Assembly: GCA_020161655.1 (NCBI GenBank)
Contig: JAIUPC010000009.1
Span: 237,172 to 301,171, forward strand
DNA from: Pseudomonadota bacterium
Lineage (GTDB): Bacteria; Pseudomonadota; Alphaproteobacteria; Rhodobacterales; Rhodobacteraceae
Reading direction: 5' to 3'
Length of the DNA stretch: 64,000 nt
This document shows positions 1 through 8,450 of the stretch, one piece after another. A model generated the notes under the pieces. That model worked only from the letters and a program-made list of their open reading frames with translations, was not told the DNA's origin and ran no database searches. Each line of letters begins with the position of its first letter. Position 1 is the first letter of the stretch. The translations under genes and the position numbers were made by a program.

Positions 1-217
1 CCCTGAGGGGAGGAGCCAATCAGGTTGGCGGGCAACTGCCCGATGCAGAGAAGTATGCCCTGCCCATCGCCGCACTTCAAGATCTTTTTTGTAATAAAAA
101 CAACACGTTAGCGCATCAGATTGTTATTTTGTGCGTCTGCTGAATTGAGCAGAAGTTTCAAAGCCTTGGCCAATTCTTGTGCCCAAATGCTTGAACCGTC
201 AGGAAAAACGGCGGAAT
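1..217. other. Non-coding stretch downstream of hsdR
   Basis: No convincing gene is seen here. The only structure noticed is a short inverted repeat near position 31 to 44 (GGGCA / TGCCC around a short loop) followed by an A/T-rich run near 86-105. It could be part of a terminator for hsdR, which ends at 218 on the minus strand, but the hairpin lies about 170 bases beyond the stop codon, so this is weak. Confidence 0.3.
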
Positions 218-2536
218 TTACTGCCGATACAGGTCTCGCTGCACATCGCGGAAGGCTTGCCGGATCGTCGGCACGTTGCCCAGTGCCGCCCTCGCATCCG
301 CCAGCGAACCATAGCGCGCCGTGAGGAGGTCGCCGAGCTTGCCCGTCGCCAACTCCGTCTCGCCTACCGCTTCGTAGGCTTGCAGGACGCCCAGCAGGAA
401 CGCCCGCATCTTTGTGTCCGCTGATGCGAGGCCATTGGTCCTGACCGCTTCGGCGCGATCTGTGCGAGTCTTGGGCGGGGTGTTGAAGCGGATGTAGACC
501 AGCACGTCGAACAGATCGCTGTCCGGGGCGTCGATCAGGCGGCGCATGTCGGCCAGCTTGTCGGCGTCGTAGCCGCGCTGTTCAAGAACGGCCATGAAGT
601 GCTCGCGGCTGTCCGGGTCGCTCCATAGGCGGCGCAGTTCGTCCTCGTCAGGGATCATGTCGGTCAGGTCGCCGAACAGGCGCTCTAAGAACTGCTGCGC
701 CGTCATGGGCTTTCCGTCGGGCCCCCAGTAAGTTGTCGCGGCGATGTACTGGATAGAGCGTTCCTTGCCGTCCGCCAGCCGGATGATCAGCTTGGCTTTC
801 GGTTCCTCACCCTCCCCTTCCCCGCCACCTTCGGGCGGCTCAGGGGGCAGAGGGGGTTCCGGCTTGGGGCCGGGCGGGGGCGGTGGATCGCCTTCGGGCG
901 GCATCGGTTCGCCGTCCCATTCGGGATCGTTGAAGTTCTCATGCGCCTTCACGAAGTCATAGATCGTGAAATGATCCTTGCCGTCGTAGACCCGCGTTCC
1001 GCGCCCGATGATCTGCTTGAACTCGATCATCGACCGGATCGGCCGCATCAGCACGATGTTGCGGACGTTGCGCGCATCGACCCCGGTGGAGAGCTTCTGC
1101 GAGGTCGTCAGGATCGTCGGGATGGTCTTGTCGTTGTCCTGAAACGCTCGCAAGTGCTGTTCGCCGAGCTTGCCGTCATCCGCCGTGACGCGGTGGCAGT
1201 AGTTCGGGCTCGTGCTCGTCTTGATCTGGTTGATGTAGTCGCGCACCCGCAGCGCATGGTCCTGCGTGGCGCAGAACACCAATGTTTTCTGCCGCTGGTC
1301 GATCTGGCCCATGAACTCGGCCACCCGGCTACGCTCGCGTTCCTCGATGATGATGCGCGTGTTGAAGTCGGCCTCGGTGTAGGTGTCCTTGTCCACCTCG
1401 CCCGCAACGATCTCATCTGTCCCGTCCCAGACGTATTCGTCAATCGTGCTGGCCATCTGGCGCACCTTGAACGGCGTGAGGAAGCCATCCTCGATCCCCT
1501 CGCGCAAGCTGTAGACATAGACCGGATCGCCGAAATAGGCGTAGGTGTCGGCGTTATGCTTGCGGCGGGGCGTGGCGGTCAGGCCCAACTGCACGGCGGG
1601 AGCGAAATGGTCCATGATCCCGCGCCAGTTGCTTTCGTCCTGCGCGCCGCCCCGGTGGCATTCGTCGATGATGATGAAGTCGAAGAAGTCGGGCGGATAG
1701 CCTTCGTAGCTGGGCTTGCCGTCGCCCGTCATGAAGGTCTGGAAGATCGTGAAGAAGATGCTGGCGTTCTTCGGGACGCCGCCCTTCTTGCGGATCGTGT
1801 CGGGGTCAATCCGGGTGATCGCATCCGGGGGGAAGGCAGAGAAGGCGTTGTAGGCCTGATCCGCCAGAATGTTGCGATCCGCCAGAAACAGGATGCGCGG
1901 GCGGCGCCTCGGTTCACCCGAGAGGTTCCAGCGGGCGTGGAACAGCTTCCAGGCGATCTGGAAGGCGATGGAGGTCTTGCCCGTGCCGGTGGCCAACGTC
2001 AGCAGGAGGCGCTTGTCGCCCTTCGCCACGGCCTCCAGCACGGCATTGATGGCGTTGTGCTGGTAGTAGCGCAGTTCCCACTTGCCGCCCGCCACCTCGA
2101 ACGGCACCGCGCCAAAGCGTTCGCGCCACTGGTTCGCATCGCCGAAGCAACGGTCCCAAAGCTGATCGGGCGTGGGGAAGGGCTGCACGTCGCCTTCCGT
2201 CCCGCTGCCCATGTCGGCCTCGTACCAGCCCAGCCCGTTGGTGGCGTATGCAAGGCGGGCTTTGAGGCGGGTGGCATAGTCCTTGGCTTGCGCCACGCCG
2301 GTGGTATGGGCCAGACCCGCCCGCTTGGCCTCGATCACGGCAAGTTTCTGGTCGCGGTAGATCAGGACGTAATCGGCGCTGAGGCGATCCCCGCGCTTGC
2401 CCCCCGGCATGATGCGACCGGGGCAGATCACCTCGCGCCGCACCCTGGCCCCCGGAACCGTTGTCCACCCCGACGCGGCAAGGACCGGATCAATCCGGTT
2501 GGCGCGGGTATCGGATTCGGTTTCGGTGTCGAACAT
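218..2536 (-). CDS. hsdR: Type I restriction enzyme, R subunit (HsdR)
   Basis: Motor and nuclease subunit of a type I restriction-modification complex; it translocates DNA with ATP and cleaves unmethylated DNA. The 772-residue product shows a PD-(D/E)xK-like nuclease region (Asp55, Glu69-x-Lys71), a superfamily 2 helicase Walker A motif (GTGKT, residues 184-188) and DECH at 291-294. A strongly proline/glutamate/glycine-rich linker of about 40 residues then separates the helicase core from a C-terminal domain like that of EcoEI-type R subunits. It is the last gene of hsdM-hsdS-hsdR, starting 14 bases after the hsdS stop. The reading frame is intact and all key residues are present, so the enzyme is probably active. 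The family assignment is secure; the recognised DNA sequence cannot be read from the protein. Confidence 0.93.
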   Translation of the reverse strand: MFDTETESDTRANRIDPVLAASGWTTVPGARVRREVICPGRIMPGGKRGDRLSADYVLIYRDQKLAVIEAKRAGLAHTTGVAQAKDYATRLKARLAYATNGLGWYEADMGSGTEGDVQPFPTPDQLWDRCFGDANQWRERFGAVPFEVAGGKWELRYYQHNAINAVLEAVAKGDKRLLLTLATGTGKTSIAFQIAWKLFHARWNLSGEPRRRPRILFLADRNILADQAYNAFSAFPPDAITRIDPDTIRKKGGVPKNASIFFTIFQTFMTGDGKPSYEGYPPDFFDFIIIDECHRGGAQDESNWRGIMDHFAPAVQLGLTATPRRKHNADTYAYFGDPVYVYSLREGIEDGFLTPFKVRQMASTIDEYVWDGTDEIVAGEVDKDTYTEADFNTRIIIEERERSRVAEFMGQIDQRQKTLVFCATQDHALRVRDYINQIKTSTSPNYCHRVTADDGKLGEQHLRAFQDNDKTIPTILTTSQKLSTGVDARNVRNIVLMRPIRSMIEFKQIIGRGTRVYDGKDHFTIYDFVKAHENFNDPEWDGEPMPPEGDPPPPPGPKPEPPLPPEPPEGGGEGEGEEPKAKLIIRLADGKERSIQYIAATTYWGPDGKPMTAQQFLERLFGDLTDMIPDEDELRRLWSDPDSREHFMAVLEQRGYDADKLADMRRLIDAPDSDLFDVLVYIRFNTPPKTRTDRAEAVRTNGLASADTKMRAFLLGVLQAYEAVGETELATGKLGDLLTARYGSLADARAALGNVPTIRQAFRDVQRDLYRQ

Positions 2537-2550
2537 CGGGCGAGGTTAGG

Positions 2551-3753
2551 TCACGTCAGTTCGCCTGAGAAGGCTTTTTGCAGAAGGGCTTGGCGGAGCG
2601 CATCAAGTTGCGAGATCGTCGCTTGATAGTGGCGTTCAAGTGCGGAAGTTGTGGCGTTCACTTCCTCGATCTGGCTCACGGTTTTTCCAACTGCCCCAAG
2701 ATCGGGAAAGGGCATTTGGAACTGCGCCAAAGCCTGACCAGTGAAATGTTGAATGCCAGACCCAGTGAAGTGCTCCTTTAGCTGTTCCGTGGCGTCCTTC
2801 ATGAAAAGAAAGTACATCAAGAACGTTGCATATGCCGGGTTTGAGAAACGAACGCGATGCAGTGCCTTCTGGAAGAAAACCGGCTCATCCTTGTCCCAAA
2901 CCGCCGCACGACCGGGATAGCCGCCTTCGCAAATCAGCAAATCGCCTTTCTTCGCAGAGTAACGATCCACCTCCCGATCCTCGATCCGCATTTCCAGCAT
3001 GTCGGACGTGTCGACCTCAAACCAACGGACGTTGATGTTTCTGAGGTAGGGGCGCAAGGCGCCTTGGTTCTTGTTCTTGTCGAGCATTTTGCCCAAGCAA
3101 TGTTCGGCAATATCACCAATTCGACGAAGGGAGTGGAGCCGCTCGCATTCAGCAAACAAGTTACGAAGATGGTTCAGGGCAAGAACTTGCGCATCCGCAA
3201 GGTTGGCTTTGGCGTTGGCACGGGCGCGGGAGAGGCCCTCGAAAGCTTCATCCAGTACCGCAACGATCCGCTTCTGTTCGTTCAGCGTCGGGAGAGGGAT
3301 GGTGACATTGCCCAGATTTGCTCGGCTAATTCTAAGGCGCGTCGTGCCAGTGCTGCGCGCGGCAATCTCTGACAGGTAGTCGCGTGACTGAGCGAAGTAC
3401 ACGAAGAACTCTGGATCCATCGCTGAGCGATCAAACCGAAGTATGGTGCAGTCAACCGCCGTAATCATCCGCTCCCCGGTTTCGGGAATGATACATGCGC
3501 GCCCCACGGGGTCAGGCAGTCGCGAAATCAAGCAATCCCCCGGACGGATTTCAGTGCACCGAATGCGCTTGAAGGTTTCTTCACTGATGAAGCGTGCTTT
3601 TTCAGCGCGATCCTTGAACACGCCGTCACCAACATTGCCAGTCTGGATCAATCGTATGCCGGAGTCCGATTGGTCCTTCGTTTCTATCCAATCTCCATCC
3701 GCAAAAGTCGTCGTGACGGTCTGCAACTCAGCCTTACGCCACCCAACCGTCAC
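2551..3753 (-). CDS. hsdS: Type I restriction-modification specificity subunit (HsdS)
   Basis: DNA-recognition subunit that directs HsdM and HsdR to a bipartite target. The 400-residue protein has the usual two-part layout: an N-terminal target-recognition domain, a helical spacer with the typical TLNEQKRIV motif (about residues 156-164) and a long helix after it, a second recognition domain, and a C-terminal helix ending in LRQALLQKAFSGEL. The start is GTG at 3753, overlapping the hsdM stop codon (GTGA), so translation is probably coupled. Only one hsdS copy is present and no inverted hsdS fragments are visible, so specificity switching by inversion within this window is not supported. Base composition is lower in GC than the neighbouring hsd genes, as is common for hsdS. 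Confidence 0.9.
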   Translation of the reverse strand: MTVGWRKAELQTVTTTFADGDWIETKDQSDSGIRLIQTGNVGDGVFKDRAEKARFISEETFKRIRCTEIRPGDCLISRLPDPVGRACIIPETGERMITAVDCTILRFDRSAMDPEFFVYFAQSRDYLSEIAARSTGTTRLRISRANLGNVTIPLPTLNEQKRIVAVLDEAFEGLSRARANAKANLADAQVLALNHLRNLFAECERLHSLRRIGDIAEHCLGKMLDKNKNQGALRPYLRNINVRWFEVDTSDMLEMRIEDREVDRYSAKKGDLLICEGGYPGRAAVWDKDEPVFFQKALHRVRFSNPAYATFLMYFLFMKDATEQLKEHFTGSGIQHFTGQALAQFQMPFPDLGAVGKTVSQIEEVNATTSALERHYQATISQLDALRQALLQKAFSGELT

Positions 3754-5198
3754 AGCAGCCCCCTGATCCGCTCAAGGATTTCCGCCGTCTCGGCATCGCG
3801 GGCAAGGATCGCGTCGATGATCGCTTCCGGGCTGCGCAGCGCCTCGGCCTCTGGCGCGTTGGGGTTCTTCGCCGACAGATCGAAGGTCGCCGCGTCCACA
3901 TCGGCCACGTCCACAACCCAAGACTTCGGTCCCGTCACAAACCCACGCTGCAAGGCCACGAACTCGGCCATGTCGTCATCGTTCAGCGGGTTCGTCTTGC
4001 CCATGCTGCGGCCCGGATCAAGCTGGTAGTACCAGATGCGCCGGGTGGGCTCCCCCTTCTGGAAGAACAGCACCACCGTCTTGACCCCGGCCCCCTGAAA
4101 GGTGCCCTGCGGGCAGTCCAGGATGGTGTGAAGGTTGCACGCCTCCAGCAGTTCCCGCCGCAGGGCCACGCTGGCATTGTCGGTGTTGCTGAGGAAGGTG
4201 TTCTTGATGACCACCGCCGCGCGCCCCCCGGCCCGCAGCTTGCGGATGAAGTGTTGCAGAAACAGGTATGCCGTCTCGCCCGACTTGATGGGAAAGTTTT
4301 GCTGCACCTCGCGCCGTTCGCCGCCGCCGAAGGGCGGGTTGGCAAGGATGATGTCGTGGCGGTCCCTCTCCTGATAATCCAGCACGTTCTCGTTGAGCGA
4401 ATTGGTATGGACGATGTTCGGGGCCTCGATCCCGTGAAGGACCATGTTCATGATGCCGATGACATAGGCGAGCGACTTCTTCTCCTGCCCGTAGAAGGTG
4501 CGGCGTTGCAGGGTCTCATAATCGCTGGCGCTGATGTCGGGGCGGCGCAGATAGTCATAGGCTTCGCAGAGGAAACCCGCCGACCCCACCGCGCCGTCAT
4601 AGATCGTCTCGCCGATCTGCGGATCGGTGACGCGGATCATGGCGCGGATCAGCGGGCGGGGCGTATAGTATTCGCCGCCGTTGCGCCCGGCGTTGCCCAT
4701 GCGGCGAATGCGGGTTTCGTAGAGCGTGGACAGTTCGTGCTTGTCGGCCTGGGTCTTGAAGGCGAGCCCGTCCACGATCTCCAGCACGTCGCGCAGGATG
4801 TAGCCGGAGCGAAACTTGGACCGCAGTTCGGTGAAGACCTCAGCGATCTTGTACTCGATGGTGTCGGGGCCGGTGGCGCGGTCATGGAAGCGGGCCAGAT
4901 AGGGAAACAGGCGGCGGTCCACGAACTCCACCAGATCGTCGCCCGTCAGCGCGGCGTTGTGATCGAACTCGCCATTCACCTTGGGCGCGGCCCATTCGTC
5001 CCAGCGAAACTCGCCGTCGATGATCGGGCTGTAGCCCTTGCCTTCCAGTTCGGCCCGGTCCTGCCGCTCGCCTTCCAGATCGTGCAGGTATTTCAGGAAC
5101 ATGACCCAAGAGGTTTGTTCGACGTAATCCAGTTCGTTGCTGATGCCTTCCTCGGCCCGCAGGGCTTTCTCGATGGCATTGAAGGCGTTTTCGTACAT
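3750..5198 (-). CDS. hsdM: Type I restriction-modification methyltransferase subunit (HsdM)
   Basis: N6-adenine DNA methyltransferase subunit; with HsdS it protects host DNA and it is also needed for restriction by HsdR. The start at 5198 gives 482 residues beginning MYENAFNAIEKAL, the usual N-terminus of the HsdM helical domain; longer forms of the same frame read through arginine-rich non-family sequence. Visible motifs are the SAM-binding region (DGAVGSAGFL, residues 201-210) and the catalytic NPPF at 287-290. First gene of the hsdMSR operon; it overlaps hsdS by four bases. A serine recombinase gene ends 70 bases upstream on the same strand. No frame damage is seen. Confidence 0.92.
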   Translation of the reverse strand: MYENAFNAIEKALRAEEGISNELDYVEQTSWVMFLKYLHDLEGERQDRAELEGKGYSPIIDGEFRWDEWAAPKVNGEFDHNAALTGDDLVEFVDRRLFPYLARFHDRATGPDTIEYKIAEVFTELRSKFRSGYILRDVLEIVDGLAFKTQADKHELSTLYETRIRRMGNAGRNGGEYYTPRPLIRAMIRVTDPQIGETIYDGAVGSAGFLCEAYDYLRRPDISASDYETLQRRTFYGQEKKSLAYVIGIMNMVLHGIEAPNIVHTNSLNENVLDYQERDRHDIILANPPFGGGERREVQQNFPIKSGETAYLFLQHFIRKLRAGGRAAVVIKNTFLSNTDNASVALRRELLEACNLHTILDCPQGTFQGAGVKTVVLFFQKGEPTRRIWYYQLDPGRSMGKTNPLNDDDMAEFVALQRGFVTGPKSWVVDVADVDAATFDLSAKNPNAPEAEALRSPEAIIDAILARDAETAEILERIRGLL

Positions 5199-5268
5199 GC
5201 AGCCTGTCCCCTGCGCTTTTCCCCTTCCTTTCAGAATGAACGCCGAGGGGCAAGGCAGGATGGCCCGA

Positions 5269-5841
5269 TCAGGCGGCGGCCACTTCCTTGGCTTCGTCAA
5301 GTATCCTGTAGACGCTCGCCCTGCCGATCCCGAGGCGCTTGGCGATCTCCGTGCCCCCGACCCCTTCCCGGTGCAGCCGGAGAACATCGTCAGCCTTCGC
5401 CCGTGCAGTCGGTGCCCTGCCCTTGTACTTGCCTTCGGCCTTCGCCTTGGCGATCCCCTCGCGCTGGCGTTCCAGCATGATCTCCCGTTCAAACTCCGCA
5501 ACGCCCCCGAGGATGGTCAGCATCAGCTTGCCAGTGGGTGTCGAAGTATCAATGCCCATGCCGAGGATACGGAGCGCCACGCCCTTGGCCTCAAGCTGCC
5601 CGAGGATTTCCACCAGATGGGCCACGGAGCGCGCCAGACGGTCGAGCTTGGTGACAACAAGGGCGTCCCCCTGCCGGGCGAAGGCAAGCGCCTCTGCCAG
5701 CGCCTCGCGCTTCACCACGTCCACGGAGGAAACCTGTTCCTCAAAGACGCGCTCGCAGCCCGAAGCGGTCAGGTCGCGCTTCTGCGCTTCAAGCCCGGCC
5801 TTCTGGTCGAGGGTGGAGGTTCTGGCGTAGCCGATCAGCAT
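5269..5841 (-). CDS. Serine site-specific recombinase, resolvase/invertase type
   Basis: Small serine recombinase of the Tn3 resolvase / DNA invertase family. It cuts DNA through a serine at residue 9 in the YARTST motif and carries the conserved LDRLARS segment and a C-terminal helix-turn-helix (roughly residues 155-185, ending in GIGRASVYRIL). The start at 5841 gives 190 residues, the normal family length, with an AAGGA ribosome-binding sequence about nine bases upstream. A good sigma70-like promoter lies at 5881-5910. It is placed just upstream of hsdM and in the same direction. It may have moved the restriction cassette, act on a res-like site upstream of itself, or simply be a leftover of a transposon; no transposase is next to it. 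Confidence 0.88.
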   Translation of the reverse strand: MLIGYARTSTLDQKAGLEAQKRDLTASGCERVFEEQVSSVDVVKREALAEALAFARQGDALVVTKLDRLARSVAHLVEILGQLEAKGVALRILGMGIDTSTPTGKLMLTILGGVAEFEREIMLERQREGIAKAKAEGKYKGRAPTARAKADDVLRLHREGVGGTEIAKRLGIGRASVYRILDEAKEVAAA

Positions 5842-6217
5842 GGGGGTAATCCTTCTGCGGTGTCTCACTGGGTCTTAGATGTGATACGCCGCTCTGCCTC
5901 AATATGTCAACACCATTCTTATGGGACACCTTCCGGTAAGCCCTGAGACGACTCGCTAGACCGAGCCCTGTGAGACAGCGAGAGGTCGCACCGCATCGCA
6001 CAGAGGATCCGCCGGGGCCGATCAGGGGCAGCGGAGCGAGAAGTCGGAAGGGGCTAGTGGAGGCGCACCGCATGGGCAGCCGAGGGGGCACCGGGGGGTA
6101 TCGCGCGGCGCTGGCGGTTGAGTCTAGGGCCTCAGATTTTTCTGCCAAATTTCCGTTGGCTTTACCCAGTTCGGCGGGCGATCATCGCACGGGCTTGTCA
6201 AGCGCGGAGAGCAAGAA
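5842..6217. other. Recombinase promoter region with short inverted repeat
   Basis: Gap of 376 bases between the divergent recombinase and Abi genes. It holds the recombinase promoter and an 8-base inverted repeat, TGTCTCAC at 5861-5868 and GTGAGACA at 5970-5977, with a related CTGAGACGACTCGCTAG block at 5943-5959. Spacing of about 110 bases is in the range of resolvase res sites, so this could be the recombinase's target, but the repeat is short and this is inference. No gene is seen. Confidence 0.35.
5881..5910 (-). promoter_or_regulatory. Sigma70-like promoter of the serine recombinase
   Basis: On the minus strand a perfect -35 TTGACA (5910-5905) is followed after 18 bases by TATCAC (5886-5881), which matches four of six -10 consensus positions. 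It points at the recombinase start at 5841, leaving a leader of roughly 35 bases that contains the AAGGA ribosome-binding site. Confidence 0.55.
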
Positions 6218-7057
6218 TTGTCCGAACATATCCCATCGCCGCTGATTGGCGTCATAGGTGAGATTTTCAGCGATCATTACACCCACTCTGATATTGACCG
6301 GCTCTTTGCCTACGCGGATGCGCCGGGTGATCCCCCGGAAGGAAACAAGGTCAAGAAAACCGTCGAATGGCTGCGGCGGACAAACAAATTAGCGCCTGAT
6401 CCCATCACTATTTTGGGGGCGCTGCTAGAGGACCTGATGGACAAGGACCCAGATGACGGCACCGCAGCCGCAACATGGCTGTTAGGGGCCGGTTCTGATT
6501 CAAATCCACTGCGTCAAAGGCAAGAACGAATGCGCGCGGCGCTGGGCAAGGCAGGGCTGGGGTATTCGATTGGTGGTCACATTGGGCCATCCTTGGCAAG
6601 CCCGACGCTGACGCTTCGTGAGATGATCGAGGGCGGTGGCCTGTCCGCAGTCTCAGTCGAAATGGACAGAGCGTTGAAACAGGTCGAGACCGACCCAAAT
6701 GCAGCGGCCCATTACGCGGCGAACATTCTTGAAGCAGCCTTCAAGGCGTATCTTGGGAAGAAGGGTGTCCCCTTCGATGACCAAAGGGACACCCTAAGTC
6801 GCTTGTGGGAACTGGTCCGGGATTCCCTTGGCATCAACGCACAAGACCTTGCGTCTAACGATCTGCGAAAAATTGCATCTGGTCTAAATAGCGTCGTGGA
6901 CGGAACGATGTTCCTTCGTAACAAGAAAAGCGGCGCGCACGGGCGTACTGAGGCCCAAATCAAAGAGAACGTGCTGCGGCCCCGGCACGCCCGTTTGGTG
7001 ATCCATTCGGCCCACACGCTGGCGGCCTATGTGATCGAATGTTTGGCAGGGAAGTGA
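6218..7057 (+). CDS. Abortive-infection family protein with Abi_C/HEPN-like C-terminus
   Basis: Predicted anti-phage toxin of 279 residues. The C-terminal half resembles the Abi_C domain: an alpha-helical region (about residues 150-275) with the motif RNKKSGAHGR, in which Arg and His are six residues apart, matching the R-x4-6-H signature of HEPN ribonucleases. The N-terminal 120 residues are also helical and resemble the partner domains of AbiJ-like proteins; their role is unknown. The start is TTG at 6218; no in-frame ATG would retain the N-terminal helix. It is a single gene, divergent from the recombinase/hsd operon, so the block 218-7057 looks like a small defence island. Activity as a ribonuclease is inferred from the motif only. 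Confidence 0.72.
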   Translation: MSEHIPSPLIGVIGEIFSDHYTHSDIDRLFAYADAPGDPPEGNKVKKTVEWLRRTNKLAPDPITILGALLEDLMDKDPDDGTAAATWLLGAGSDSNPLRQRQERMRAALGKAGLGYSIGGHIGPSLASPTLTLREMIEGGGLSAVSVEMDRALKQVETDPNAAAHYAANILEAAFKAYLGKKGVPFDDQRDTLSRLWELVRDSLGINAQDLASNDLRKIASGLNSVVDGTMFLRNKKSGAHGRTEAQIKENVLRPRHARLVIHSAHTLAAYVIECLAGK

Positions 7058-7190
7058 CGAACTAGGTGGAGCGATTCCGGGCTCCTAAAATAAACTGGTC
7101 AGAATGGCTGGTCAGAATGGGCCGCATCGGTAGTCCGATCTGGCGCCTAACCATTTGATTTTAATCGAATTTATGCGCAATCAGGAGAAG

Positions 7191-7267
7191 TGGTGGCGAG
7201 GGAGGGACTCGAACCCTCGACCTCGCGATTATGAGTCGCGCGCTCTAACCAGCTGAGCTACCTAGCC
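7191..7267 (-). tRNA. tRNA-Met (anticodon CAU)
   Basis: Complete cloverleaf on the minus strand: acceptor strands GGCTAGG and CCTCGCC (one mismatch), D arm with AGCTCAGCTGG, anticodon stem CGCGA/TCGCG around the loop CTCATAA with anticodon CAT, and T arm GAGGG-TTCGAGT-CCCTC. CCA is encoded at 7193-7191. The acceptor stem pairs at its first position, unlike initiator tRNA, so it is read as elongator tRNA-Met; an isoleucine tRNA with modified CAU cannot be fully excluded. It ends close to the end of the Abi gene block. Confidence 0.93.
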
Positions 7268-7322
7268 ACTGGGGGCGCTAGGTAAGTCAGGCCCCCAAGG
7301 ACGTCAAGCCCGGAAGTACCTC

Positions 7323-8333
7323 TTACACGCGATAGTATTCGCGGTACCAGTCGACGGTCGCGGCCATGCCCTTGGTGATGCCGGTTTCTGGCCTGTAGCC
7401 GGTCAGGCGGCGGAGCAGCGCATTATCGGCCCAGGTCGCGGGGACGTCGCCCTTCTGCATCTCCATGTAGTGCTTCTTCGCCTTCTTGCCGGTTGCCGCC
7501 TCGATGGCGGCGATGAAATCCTCAAGCGCCACCTTTTCGCCATTGCCGATGTTGACCACGCGCCATGCCGCGACGGGCGACAGGCTGTCGCCCTCGGCGA
7601 TGTCTTCCGGGCGGGCGGGGCGCATAGGGGGCGTGTCGATCAAAAGGCGGATCGCGCGGACAAGATCGGTGACATAGGTGAAGTCGCGGAACATCTTGCC
7701 ATGGCCGTAGACGTCGATGGTGTCGCCGGCGAGGATCGCCTTGGTGAACTTGAACGGCGCCATGTCGGGCCGGCCCCATGGCCCGTAGACGGTGAAGAAC
7801 CGGAAGCAGGTGGTGGGCAAGTTCCAGAGATGCGCCCAGGAATGGCTGAGGCTCTCAGTCGCCTTCTTGGTCGCGGCATAGAGCGAGACCTGGGTGTCGC
7901 ACTTGTCGGTCTCGCGGTAGGGCATCTCGGTATTCGCGCCGAAGACCGAGGAGGTCGAGGCGAGGAGGAGATGGCCGACATTGGCATCCCGCGCCGCCTC
8001 CATGATGTTGAAGGTGCCTTCGATATTCGAAGACAGGTAGCTCCGCGGTGCTTCGAGGCTGTAGCGCACCCCGGCCTGGGCGGCGAGGTGGATCACGGCA
8101 TCGGGGCGGAAGTCGGCGATGTCCCTGGCGAGGCGGGTGGCGTCTTCCAGCATGAACTCGGCGAAGCTGAAATTCGGATGATGCATCAGCCCGGCGAGGC
8201 GGTCGCGCTTCAGGCTGACGTCATAGTAATCCGTCATCCCGTCCATGCCGCGTACGGTCATGCCTTCGTCGAGAAGAAGCCGGGCGAGGTGATAGCCGAT
8301 GAACCCCGCCGCGCCGCTGATATAGACCCGCAT
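7323..8333 (-). CDS. UDP-glucuronate 4-epimerase-like NAD-dependent epimerase
   Basis: Extended short-chain dehydrogenase/epimerase of 336 residues that probably interconverts UDP-glucuronate and UDP-galacturonate for capsule or LPS synthesis. Visible are the NAD-binding GAAGFIG at residues 7-13, the STSSVFG segment near 126-132 and the catalytic Tyr152-x3-Lys156 (YAATK). MYDYYDV-like spacing after the Rossmann fold and the segment GPWGRPDMAP are typical of nucleotide-uronate epimerases. The ATG at 8333 is chosen because the Rossmann strand begins directly there; upstream sequence in the same frame is arginine/proline-rich and unrelated. It stands alone, divergent from selD. Confidence 0.88.
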   Translation of the reverse strand: MRVYISGAAGFIGYHLARLLLDEGMTVRGMDGMTDYYDVSLKRDRLAGLMHHPNFSFAEFMLEDATRLARDIADFRPDAVIHLAAQAGVRYSLEAPRSYLSSNIEGTFNIMEAARDANVGHLLLASTSSVFGANTEMPYRETDKCDTQVSLYAATKKATESLSHSWAHLWNLPTTCFRFFTVYGPWGRPDMAPFKFTKAILAGDTIDVYGHGKMFRDFTYVTDLVRAIRLLIDTPPMRPARPEDIAEGDSLSPVAAWRVVNIGNGEKVALEDFIAAIEAATGKKAKKHYMEMQKGDVPATWADNALLRRLTGYRPETGITKGMAATVDWYREYYRV

Positions 8334-8450
8334 GCCGTGCCTTCCTTTACCGCGAGGCCGATCCTTAGCGCGATCGGGTGCTGCGGCCAAGGCCGGGCAT
8401 CGCCAAAGCCGAAGCGAGCCGCTACGAAGAGGGCGGGGAGGAATGGGCGG

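Noticed and set aside
2551-5841. Phase-variable hsdS shuffling by the neighbouring recombinase
   Set aside because: Only one hsdS gene is present, with no second or partial copy and no inverted repeats within it.
7470-8450. N-terminal extension of the SelD fusion reading frame
   Set aside because: The frame is open for 327 codons upstream, but it lies opposite the epimerase gene and has no family resemblance; the oxidoreductase fold begins at ATG 8451.
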